Source: Lachnospiraceae bacterium (GTDB lineage: Bacteria > Bacillota > Clostridia > Lachnospirales > Lachnospiraceae). From it: DNA of 64,000 nucleotides. This document shows positions 1 to 7,256 of the stretch, one piece after another; the stretch's first letter is position 1, and the number at the start of each line of letters is the position of its first letter. The position numbers were made by a program, and so were the translations under genes. A model generated the notes under the pieces. It did no database searches. It saw nothing but the letters and a program-made list of their open reading frames with translations, and had not been told where the DNA came from. Where the stretch lies: positions 62,001 through 126,000 of the forward strand of contig JAGBEO010000013.1 in assembly GCA_017936885.1 (NCBI GenBank), in the 5' to 3' direction.

Positions 1-74
1 TCTGTCATTTGGATCAGGATATTATGCAAGCGGTGAATGAAGGGTTAATGGTCAGCCTGGAACTTCATACATAA
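1..74 (+). CDS. 3' end of an unidentified gene (partial)
   Basis: An open frame enters from the left edge in frame 3 and ends at TAA 72-74, giving 23 residues that end LMVSLELHT. This is too short to place in a family. The near-consensus promoter starting 13 bases later supports a gene boundary here. It could be a chance open frame. Confidence 0.3.
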   Translation, partial: CHLDQDIMQAVNEGLMVSLELHT

Positions 75-86
75 GGTGACCGGCAT

Positions 87-115
87 TTGACACGCATTCC
101 ATTACTTGCTATATT
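87..115 (+). promoter_or_regulatory. Strong sigma-A-type promoter for the CNNM/CorC gene
   Basis: TTGACA at 87-92, a 17-base spacer and TATATT at 110-115 form a near-consensus housekeeping promoter. The expected transcription start near 122 falls inside the first of the 20-bp dyad repeats, leaving a leader of about 100 bases before the ATG at 223. The promoter is read directly; the start point is inferred. Confidence 0.7.
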
Positions 116-117
116 AG

Positions 118-180
118 TCTGAAAGAAGTTTTCAGACTCTGAAAGAAACTTTCAGACTCTGCAAGAATGATTTTTTCAGA
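118..180 (+). repeat. Three tandem 20-bp units with internal dyads
   Basis: Units start at 118, 138 and 158. Each begins TCTG and has inverted arms: TCTGAAA...TTTCAGA in unit 1, TCTGAAAG-AAA-CTTTCAGA (perfect 8-bp arms, 138-156) in unit 2, and a looser TCTG...CAGA in unit 3. They begin at the predicted transcription start of the CNNM gene, so they could be a cooperative operator or a run of RNA hairpins in the 5' leader. A terminator is less likely, since only the third unit has a T run and it lies before its closing arm. Confidence 0.65.
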
Positions 181-222
181 TGCAGCAGCGATTCATTTAC
201 TAAGAGAGGAAAGGGATTATAT

Positions 223-1647
223 ATGGACGACGGTGGCGCGAGTAGCAGTAGTATCATAGGCTTTATTGTTTTGCTTATTCTTGAGATGATATTTTACGGG
301 TTCAGTTCGGCGATGCAGAACCGAAAAGGAATAGAAGTAGAAGAGAATGACAAAGAGGAAACAGAACAGACCGGAAAGCAGAGAAGAAAACAGGAACGGC
401 TGAATTATATGACGGAAAATCATGCTAAGTATGCAAATGCAGTACAGCTTGGTGTGGTGACGATCAATCTTATCCTGGGCGCATTGATTCTGTACCGCAG
501 CAACAGTTATTTCAGTTACATGACGTACCGCATGGCGGTAAATCATATTGCGGGACTGGTTGACTGGCATGTTCAGTTGATTGCGGCAGTGACCGCGGTT
601 ATTGTAACGATCTTCTTATTGTACATAGTTATGACGTTCGGTGTGTTAGTACCTAAGAAAGCAGCAGCCAGATATCCGGATAAATGGATTAACGGTCTGA
701 TTAATCCGGTATATTTCTATGTGCGGCTGGTTTCTCCCTTTACGGGGCTTGTTTATATCACATCTAAGATGATCCTGCACTTGCTCGGAATCCGCAATGC
801 GGACGATCAGGAGGATGTGACGGAAGAGGAAATTCTTTCTATGGTCAATGTGGGTCATGAACAGGGAATTTTGGAAGCCAGTGAAGCGGAAATGATAAAC
901 AATATCTTTGAATACGGTGATAAAGAGGCCAAAGATATCATGATCAACCGTAATAATCTGGTAGCGATTGACTGTACCATGACGTTACAGGAAGCTGCTG
1001 CTTTTATTGTGGAAGCACATAACAGCCGGTTTCCGGTTTATGACGGAACGATAGATCATATCGTAGGCATACTGCATCTTAAGGACGTTATGCGTATGCA
1101 GATGAATGAAAGGATGAAAAACAGACCCATCGGCAAGATCAAAGGTCTCCTGAGGGAACCCAGATTCATCACGGAAAAGCGTAAAATCGATGATCTGTTT
1201 AAGATGATGCAGACAGAGAAGATCCAGATGGTCATCGTGATTGATGAGTACGGACAGACAGCGGGACTGGTAGCACTGGAAGATATCTTAGAGGAAATCG
1301 TTGGCAATATACAGGATGAGTATGACGAGGAATCCATCTATATCAGGGAAAGCGGTCTGGATGAGTATGTGATTCAGGGAATGATGCCCCTTGAGGAGCT
1401 TGGGAAAAAGCTTGCGATCAGTTTTGAGGAAGAAATTTTTGATACCGTCAATGGATTCGTGATTTCCAGACTGGAGCATATACCGGAAGAGGACGAGGAA
1501 TTTGAATTTGAGTATGAGGGATATTTGTTCCGTATTCTGGAAGTAAAAGACAGAATGATTCAGTCTGTTGCGGCCAAAAAGATCGTAGAGCAGCCTGAGA
1601 TAACCGAAAAGAATGGAAATACGGTTGAAGAAGAACCTCAAAAATGA
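223..1647 (+). CDS. CNNM/CorC (HlyC) family membrane protein with CBS pair
   Basis: The 474-residue protein has the full architecture of the CNNM/CorC family, which is implicated in divalent cation (Mg2+ or Co2+) transport. An N-terminal membrane domain (DUF21/CNNM-like) has hydrophobic segments near residues 8-28, 65-90, 118-142 and 165-190, with the PKKAA element after the third. Two CBS domains follow (about 205-345; motifs EQGILEASE, SRFPVYDG, IDEYGQTAGL). A CorC_HlyC domain (about 370-455) closes the protein. The charged stretch at residues 35-58 is cytoplasmic by prediction. The SD is AGGAAAGGG. The gene is preceded by a strong promoter and three dyad repeats, so metal-responsive control is possible but unproven. 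Transport direction and ion cannot be read from the sequence. Confidence 0.9.
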   Translation: MDDGGASSSSIIGFIVLLILEMIFYGFSSAMQNRKGIEVEENDKEETEQTGKQRRKQERLNYMTENHAKYANAVQLGVVTINLILGALILYRSNSYFSYMTYRMAVNHIAGLVDWHVQLIAAVTAVIVTIFLLYIVMTFGVLVPKKAAARYPDKWINGLINPVYFYVRLVSPFTGLVYITSKMILHLLGIRNADDQEDVTEEEILSMVNVGHEQGILEASEAEMINNIFEYGDKEAKDIMINRNNLVAIDCTMTLQEAAAFIVEAHNSRFPVYDGTIDHIVGILHLKDVMRMQMNERMKNRPIGKIKGLLREPRFITEKRKIDDLFKMMQTEKIQMVIVIDEYGQTAGLVALEDILEEIVGNIQDEYDEESIYIRESGLDEYVIQGMMPLEELGKKLAISFEEEIFDTVNGFVISRLEHIPEEDEEFEFEYEGYLFRILEVKDRMIQSVAAKKIVEQPEITEKNGNTVEEEPQK

Positions 1648-1693
1648 TAATATATATATTTAGAGAAAAATAGGAACAAAGGAGACAGGAATT

Positions 1694-2422
1694 ATGTCAG
1701 GACATTCAAAATTTGCAAATATTAAGCATAAGAAAGAGAAAAACGATGCCGCAAAAGGCAAGATTTTTACAATTATCGGAAGAGAAATTGCGGTAGCTGT
1801 TAAAGAAGGCGGACCAGACCCTGCCAATAATTTTAAGCTGGCACAGGTTATCGCCAAGGCGAAAGCCAATAATATGCCCAATGACACCATTGACAGAGGA
1901 ATTAAGAAGGCTGCCGGTGAGGGCGGTAATGTAAACTATAAATATGTGACCTACGAAGGATACGGGCCAAACGGTATCGCAATCATTGTAGATGCGCTGA
2001 CAGATAACACCAACAGAACGGCGGCTAACGTAAGAAGTGCGTTCACCAAAGGACAGGGAAGCATCGGTACACAGGGCTGCGTTTCTTTCATGTTTGATAA
2101 GAAGGGACTTATCATCGTCGATAAGGAAGAGTGTGATATGGACGCGGATGATCTGATGATGACGGCTTTAGATGCCGGTGCAGAGGATTTCGCAGAGGAA
2201 GAGGACAGCTATGAAATCTACACAGATCCTGACCAGTGGAGCGAAGTCGATGCCGCATTAAAAGAGGCAGGCATTACACCGGTTTCTTCTGAAGTTACCA
2301 TGATTCCACAGAACTGGGTAGAGCTTACGGATGAGACTGCTATTAAGAATTTGCAGAGAACACTTGATCTATTGGATGAGGATGATGACGTACAAGCCGT
2401 ATATCATAACTGGGATGAGTAA
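1694..2422 (+). CDS. yebC: YebC/PmpR family protein
   Basis: A full-length 242-residue YebC/TACO1 family protein. It opens with the family signature MSGHSKFANIKHKKEK, followed by KIFTIIGREI, NNMPNDTIDRGIKKA and the YEGYGPNGIAIIVDALTDN block. Members bind DNA or ribosomes; in Bacillus a YebC2-type protein aids translation of proline-rich stretches, while other members act as transcription regulators. The two roles cannot be separated here. The SD GGAGACAGG is well placed. The gene sits 46 bases after the CNNM gene with no clear terminator between, so co-transcription is possible. The acidic C-terminus (LLDEDDDVQAVYHN) is typical of the family. Confidence 0.95.
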   Translation: MSGHSKFANIKHKKEKNDAAKGKIFTIIGREIAVAVKEGGPDPANNFKLAQVIAKAKANNMPNDTIDRGIKKAAGEGGNVNYKYVTYEGYGPNGIAIIVDALTDNTNRTAANVRSAFTKGQGSIGTQGCVSFMFDKKGLIIVDKEECDMDADDLMMTALDAGAEDFAEEEDSYEIYTDPDQWSEVDAALKEAGITPVSSEVTMIPQNWVELTDETAIKNLQRTLDLLDEDDDVQAVYHNWDE

Positions 2423-2480
2423 TTGGCTGGAGCATACTGACGGCAAACCGGCAGTAAAATGTTCTGATATGGAGGAATAG

Positions 2481-3281
2481 ATGGATAAGATAGCACTTGA
2501 TCAGGTTGCAGCTTTGCTGGAACAGGCTGATCTTAGAATTGCCGAATTTAAGAGAGATACTTATGAAGAATCTTTTCAGAAATATTTAGATTTGAATGAT
2601 GCTGTGCTGCGTCAGCTAAATGCCATCGGAGCAGGAGAACTTTCACCGGATGAACAGGATCAGGAAAGAACCCGTGTGGCGGATTGTTTGGCTTTAAAGG
2701 CAGAAGAACTGCTTGCGGCAGCGAAGAACAGAACGAAGAGAGAGAAGATGCAGTTAAACCTGAATCTCTACATGGTATCCTATTTGCTTCCCGCTATCGT
2801 GGAATATCAGAGAAAGTATGGCGGCAGGGAAGATGAACGGAAGAAACTGACCACAGCCATTTGTGACAGATGGGCAGTCAGTTTTAAGAATCATATTCAG
2901 GCATCGGATTATGAGTCGATTAAAGGTGGGTTTAAACAGAAGCTGTGCTTCGTAACAACTGCTGTATGCCAGGGATTACATAAACCGCAGGATTGCAGGG
3001 AACTTACTATGATGAAGCAGTATCGCGACGGGTATCTGCTTAGTCAGGAGAATGGTGAGGCGCTGATTCACGAATATTATGACATTGCACCTACCATTGT
3101 TAAGCGCATTGCCAGGGAGGCGTCTCCGGAAGAAAAATATCTGTATTTATGGAATCATTATATTAAGAAGTGTGTTGCGCTGTTGGAACACAACCAAAAT
3201 GAGCAGTGCAAAGATCTGTATGAAGCGATGATGACGGAGCTTAGAGAAGAATATCTGGTTACGAATCAGCATAAGAACTAA
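2481..3281 (+). CDS. CFI-box-type domain protein, function unknown
   Basis: A soluble 266-residue protein with an alpha-helical N-terminal two thirds and a Cys-containing C-terminal module: CFVTTAVCQGL, then DCRELTMMKQYRDGYLL and EYYDIAPTIVKRI. This matches the CFI-box C-terminal module seen in many Firmicute and Lachnospiraceae proteins (C-F-I/V-T-A-x, later ELTxLRxFRDxxL and YYxxAPxIV). No signal peptide or membrane segment is seen. The SD GGAGG lies at 2471-2475. It lies between yebC and metY with only 17 bases to metY, suggesting co-transcription with metY. No enzymatic role is known to me. The family call is fairly safe; the function is open. Confidence 0.75.
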   Translation: MDKIALDQVAALLEQADLRIAEFKRDTYEESFQKYLDLNDAVLRQLNAIGAGELSPDEQDQERTRVADCLALKAEELLAAAKNRTKREKMQLNLNLYMVSYLLPAIVEYQRKYGGREDERKKLTTAICDRWAVSFKNHIQASDYESIKGGFKQKLCFVTTAVCQGLHKPQDCRELTMMKQYRDGYLLSQENGEALIHEYYDIAPTIVKRIAREASPEEKYLYLWNHYIKKCVALLEHNQNEQCKDLYEAMMTELREEYLVTNQHKN

Positions 3282-3298
3282 TGAGCGGAGGATAAAGG

Positions 3299-4585
3299 AT
3301 GAGCAAACAGTACCGGAAAGAAACCATTTGTATACAGTCAGGATGGAAACCGAAGAACGGAGAGCCACGGGTTCTGCCGATTTATCAGAGCACAACGTTC
3401 AAATATGAGTCTTCCGAGCAGATGGGACGATTATTTGATTTGGAAGAAAGCGGTTATTTCTATACCAGACTGCAGAATCCGACGAATGATTGTGTGGCGG
3501 CGAAAATCTGCGAACTGGAGGGCGGTGTGGCGGCAATGCTTACATCTTCGGGGCAGGCAGCTACCTATTATTCCGTATTTAATATTTGTGAGGCAGGAGA
3601 TCATGTGATTATGTCTGCCACGGTGTACGGCGGAACGTTTAATCTGCTGACCTGTACAATGAAGAAGATGGGAATCGAGTGTACGGTAGTGGACCCGGAT
3701 GCACCGGCCCAAGAGATTGCGAAGGCATTTCAGCCTAACACGAAGTGCGTATTCGCGGAGACGATTGCCAATCCGGCTTTGGTAGTGTTAGATATTGAGA
3801 AGTTTGCGAAGCTGGCACACGATCATCAGGTACCGCTTATTGTAGATAATACTTTTGCTACACCGATCAACTGTAATCCTTTTAAATGGGGCGCGGATAT
3901 TGTTACCCATTCCACAACTAAATATATGGACGGTCACGCTATGGCTGTGGGAGGATGTATTGTGGATTCCGGTAATTTTGACTGGAGCGCTTATCCTGAT
4001 AAATTCCCGGGATTGTGTACGCCGGACGAATCCTATCATGGAATTACTTATACGGAGAAGTTTGGCAAGGCAGCTTATATTACGAAAGCAACCAGTCAGT
4101 TGATGAGAGATTTAGGATCGATTCAGTCACCGCAGAATGCATTTTTGCTGAATGTAGGCTTGGAGACTTTGCCCCTTCGGATGGAGAGACATTGTTACAA
4201 TGCGCAGAAGGTGGCGGAGTTCTTGGAAGCGCATGAAAAGGTAGCGTGGGTAAATTATCCGGGACTGAAGAGCAACCGGTATTACGAGTTGGCACAGAAA
4301 TATATGCCGAACGGTACTTGCGGTGTTATTTCTTTCGGTTTAAAAGGCGGAAGAGATGCAGCGGCTAAGATGATGGATCGCCTGGAACTGGCATCTATCG
4401 TCACTCATGTGGCAGATGCAAGAACCAGTGTGCTTCATCCGGCAAGTCATACACACAGACAGATGAATGATGAGCAGCTTAAGGAAGCCGGCGTTGCACC
4501 GGATCTGATCAGACTTTCCGTAGGCATTGAGCATGTGGATGATATTATTGCGGATTTAGAGCAGGCATTATCTGACACAGAATAA
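3299..4585 (+). CDS. metY: O-acetylhomoserine sulfhydrylase (PLP enzyme)
   Basis: A 428-residue Cys/Met-metabolism PLP enzyme of the O-acetylhomoserine aminocarboxypropyltransferase type, which makes homocysteine from O-acetylhomoserine and sulfide. Seen: TSSGQAA and YGGTFNL in the PLP phosphate/ring region, VDNTFATP with the Asp that contacts the pyridine nitrogen, and HSTTKYMDGH with the Schiff-base lysine at K208. The 428-residue length and the GADIVTHSTTKY context fit MetY better than the shorter cystathionine synthases (about 380). The SD GGAGGATAAAGG directly precedes the ATG. The homocysteine product would feed the methionine synthase at 45125. A cysteine synthase side activity is common in this family. 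Confidence 0.92.
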   Translation: MSKQYRKETICIQSGWKPKNGEPRVLPIYQSTTFKYESSEQMGRLFDLEESGYFYTRLQNPTNDCVAAKICELEGGVAAMLTSSGQAATYYSVFNICEAGDHVIMSATVYGGTFNLLTCTMKKMGIECTVVDPDAPAQEIAKAFQPNTKCVFAETIANPALVVLDIEKFAKLAHDHQVPLIVDNTFATPINCNPFKWGADIVTHSTTKYMDGHAMAVGGCIVDSGNFDWSAYPDKFPGLCTPDESYHGITYTEKFGKAAYITKATSQLMRDLGSIQSPQNAFLLNVGLETLPLRMERHCYNAQKVAEFLEAHEKVAWVNYPGLKSNRYYELAQKYMPNGTCGVISFGLKGGRDAAAKMMDRLELASIVTHVADARTSVLHPASHTHRQMNDEQLKEAGVAPDLIRLSVGIEHVDDIIADLEQALSDTE

Positions 4586-4600
4586 AGAGGATGGCTTGGT

Positions 4601-6169
4601 ATGACTTATCGTAAAACATGGTTTAGCTATGTGTTGTGGGCAGTATACGCGGGACTTTGCGTTATGCTGCTTGCGTTTATGGGATATTATTTGTATACAA
4701 AATATATTTCCGCATCCATGGCGAAGATTGGGGGACTTCTTATTTTTCCGGTCGTTGTGGGTGTTTATTGGGCAATCAGGGCAGTATCGCAGTCTGTCAG
4801 GAAGAAATATTCGTTGCATGAGCATACGGTGCAGATGCTGGAAGCTTTTGTCGTTGCACTTTCTGTTGTATTTGGGACATTGTACCGGATATATTTTGTG
4901 CTCTGTTCTGAGGCATATTTTGATGTTAACCCGATGGGTCAGGCTGCCATTAAGGATATACTGGAAGTGCCTTATGCGTCCTATTACGATATGGCGCTTG
5001 TAAGGGCAGGAGAACAGTTGACACCGCTGACTCACAGTGCGGGATATCTGTATGTTCTGTGTGTGTCCGCTGTATGTTCTTTTTTGGGCAATAAGATTGT
5101 GTCGGCAGTGTTGTTTCAGGCCGTGATACAGATTATTTCCATCGTATTAGGTTATCTGGTGGTGAGAAAAGCGGCAGGAAAGTTACCGGCATGTATTGTT
5201 TTGGTATTTCTGTCATTTTCGGGCACGTATACCGGTGAAATCTATAGAATTGTACCGGATTGTTTTGTCTTCATGTTATATCTTGCAGGACTGCTGTTGA
5301 TTATAAAATACATCAAAGATTACTGTGACAACCAGTTTAGCAAGTTTATGGCAATTTGCGGGGCGGTACTGGTAGGTGCCGTCATAGGAATTCTGGTATA
5401 TCTTGATTTGAAATTTATTGTTTTGTTTATCTTTATGATCGGTCTGTTTACCGGAAAGAAAAAAAGTGCGGATGGAGAGCCGGTCGATAACACTATAAAA
5501 ATCAGTGTTATATCCTTTATTGCAGCGGTCGTGTCATGTGTGGCGGGTTTATGTGCCATGTTTGGCATTGTGGCATTGTACCGGGAGACTTCATTTCTTC
5601 AGGATTTATCAGTATGGTCTGAACTGTATATGCAGCAGATTGATATCGGTCTTTTTGGTAATATGGAACAAATAATGCAGGAGCTTCCGATTGTGGTGCT
5701 TATTGTGGCTGCTGCTGCTTTCCTGGTTTTTGAATTTTTCAGGGGCAATAAGGAACAGAACTATATGCTGTGGATTATGGCATGTATTCTTATTGCACCC
5801 ACACCTATGACCAGAGGCGGTATCCTGTCGTATACGATGATTGCGTTATTTCAGTGGAGTGTGCTGGCAGGGCTTGGACTGCAGAATTGTATCTTCGGCG
5901 GGCAGGCGAAGATGGTGCAGGCGAAGATAGAAGAAATCAATGCATCTGCGGAGCCGATTGAGGAGAAAAAGCTTGTGCAGACAGCGGAGAAAGTACTTGC
6001 AGAAGAAAAAAATGAGCAGACCAAAGAGAAGCCGCGTTTTATAGAAAATCCGCTGCCGCTTCCGAAGAAACATGTGAAAAAAGAAATGGATTATCAATAT
6101 CCGGTAGCAGATCAGGATATGAAATATGATATCGAGGTCGATGAAAATGATGATTTTGATATTCAGTAA
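4601..6169 (+). CDS. Polytopic membrane protein with acidic cytoplasmic tail
   Basis: The 522-residue protein has about ten to eleven hydrophobic segments (roughly residues 8-30, 42-60, 78-100, 150-175, 185-205, 215-238, 250-285, 305-330, 365-385, 390-430) and then a charged, repeat-free tail of about 90 residues ending DIEVDENDDFDIQ. The short loop DVNPMGQAAIKDILEVPYAS after the third segment recalls the first extracytoplasmic loop of GT-C fold glycosyltransferases, but no DD/DE catalytic pair is clear. It starts 15 bases after metY and ends before a terminator at 6221-6250. I do not recognise a characterised family; a lipid-linked sugar transferase role is only a guess. Confidence 0.7.
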   Translation: MTYRKTWFSYVLWAVYAGLCVMLLAFMGYYLYTKYISASMAKIGGLLIFPVVVGVYWAIRAVSQSVRKKYSLHEHTVQMLEAFVVALSVVFGTLYRIYFVLCSEAYFDVNPMGQAAIKDILEVPYASYYDMALVRAGEQLTPLTHSAGYLYVLCVSAVCSFLGNKIVSAVLFQAVIQIISIVLGYLVVRKAAGKLPACIVLVFLSFSGTYTGEIYRIVPDCFVFMLYLAGLLLIIKYIKDYCDNQFSKFMAICGAVLVGAVIGILVYLDLKFIVLFIFMIGLFTGKKKSADGEPVDNTIKISVISFIAAVVSCVAGLCAMFGIVALYRETSFLQDLSVWSELYMQQIDIGLFGNMEQIMQELPIVVLIVAAAAFLVFEFFRGNKEQNYMLWIMACILIAPTPMTRGGILSYTMIALFQWSVLAGLGLQNCIFGGQAKMVQAKIEEINASAEPIEEKKLVQTAEKVLAEEKNEQTKEKPRFIENPLPLPKKHVKKEMDYQYPVADQDMKYDIEVDENDDFDIQ

Positions 6170-6220
6170 ATCAATGCATCATTATAATGTATAATTGTTA
6201 AGAAGATCACGCAAACTAAG

Positions 6221-6250
6221 AGAGAATCACGAAGGTGGTTCTCTTTTATT
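6221..6250 (+). terminator. Rho-independent terminator after the membrane protein gene
   Basis: Arms AGAGAATCAC (6221-6230) and GTGGTTCTCT (6235-6244) form a 10-bp stem with one G-U pair and a four-base loop, followed by TTTATT. It separates the metY-side genes from the tepA-like gene. Confidence 0.8.
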
Positions 6251-6329
6251 ATGTATGTTGAATGATATTATTTTTATACTTTCCATCTTAATGAAATGAA
6301 AATACATCGGACTGGAGGTCAACAAAACA

Positions 6330-7166
6330 ATGGGTAATAACAATCATAAAGAAAAAGACTGCCACAGAAGCAAAGAGAATAGAGAGAAGGAGAAAGAGAA
6401 GGACAAAGAAAAGGATAAAGATAAAAAAGACCAGAAAGAAGAGAATTCCGCTAAAGGAACCGATAAGGAAGAAGGAGAAGAAAAGCGGGAAAAGGAGAAA
6501 CACAAAGATGAACGGATCGAAGAGGTCGGACAGATTACACTGGATGAAAATAAAGAGCATCACAAAATACATTTGGTTACGATTATAGGAGAAATAGAAG
6601 GGCATGACAATCTGGGAGGTTCTTCCAAGACAACGAAATATGAGCATGTTTTGCCGCAGCTTGCAGCGATTGAGGACAGTCAGGAGATTGACGGTGTACT
6701 GATTTTGCTTAATACCATGGGAGGAGATGTGGAGGCAGGCCTTGCCATGGCAGAGATGATCGCATCTCTAAGCAAACCGACAGTATCACTTGTGTTGGGA
6801 GGCAGTCATTCCATCGGTGTGCCGATCGCAGTCAGTACGGATTATTCCTTTATCGTACCAACCGGAACCATGGTCATTCATCCGGTCAGGTTAAGCGGTA
6901 TGGTCATCGGTGTACAGCAGACCTTTGACTATTTTAAACAGATTCAGAATCGGATAACAGGGTTTGTATGTGAGCACTGTAAAATCTCGAAGCCGAGACT
7001 GGAGGAGCTGATGATGGAGACCGGAATGCTGACCAAAGATGTGGGAACTGTGCTGGTCGGCAGGGAAGCGGTAGAAGAAGGCATTATCTGCGAGGTGGGC
7101 GGCATAAAAGATGCCATTGCGAAGCTTCATGATCTGGTAGATAAAGGGAGAGTGGACACAAAATAA
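6330..7166 (+). CDS. tepA: ClpP-class serine protease, TepA type
   Basis: The C-terminal 200 residues are a ClpP-fold protease: LLNTMGGDVEAGLAMAEMI, then GGSHSIG with the nucleophile at S161, and GTMVIHPVR with the catalytic His at H184. The variant motifs fit the TepA (translocation-enhancing protein, YmfB) branch. The neighbouring ftsK gene agrees, since in Bacillus tepA (ymfB) lies beside spoIIIE. Unusually, residues 6-75 are an almost uninterrupted Lys/Glu/Asp low-complexity segment, encoded by a nearly pure purine tract. A TGGAGG SD lies at 6314-6319. Substrates are unknown; a cytoplasmic or membrane-associated protease is expected. Confidence 0.85.
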   Translation: MGNNNHKEKDCHRSKENREKEKEKDKEKDKDKKDQKEENSAKGTDKEEGEEKREKEKHKDERIEEVGQITLDENKEHHKIHLVTIIGEIEGHDNLGGSSKTTKYEHVLPQLAAIEDSQEIDGVLILLNTMGGDVEAGLAMAEMIASLSKPTVSLVLGGSHSIGVPIAVSTDYSFIVPTGTMVIHPVRLSGMVIGVQQTFDYFKQIQNRITGFVCEHCKISKPRLEELMMETGMLTKDVGTVLVGREAVEEGIICEVGGIKDAIAKLHDLVDKGRVDTK

Positions 7167-7256
7167 GGGATGACAAGCGAAAATGAAAATGATATACTAT
7201 ATTGAGTTATATTTTCATTTACGCGGCAGCGTTATAAGTGCTCAGGAGGCATTATA

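Noticed and set aside
7181-7220. A terminator between the tepA-like gene and ftsK
   Set aside because: AAATGAAAAT/ATTTTCATTT is an inverted repeat, but the stem is all A/T-rich, the loop is 20 bases and no T run follows.
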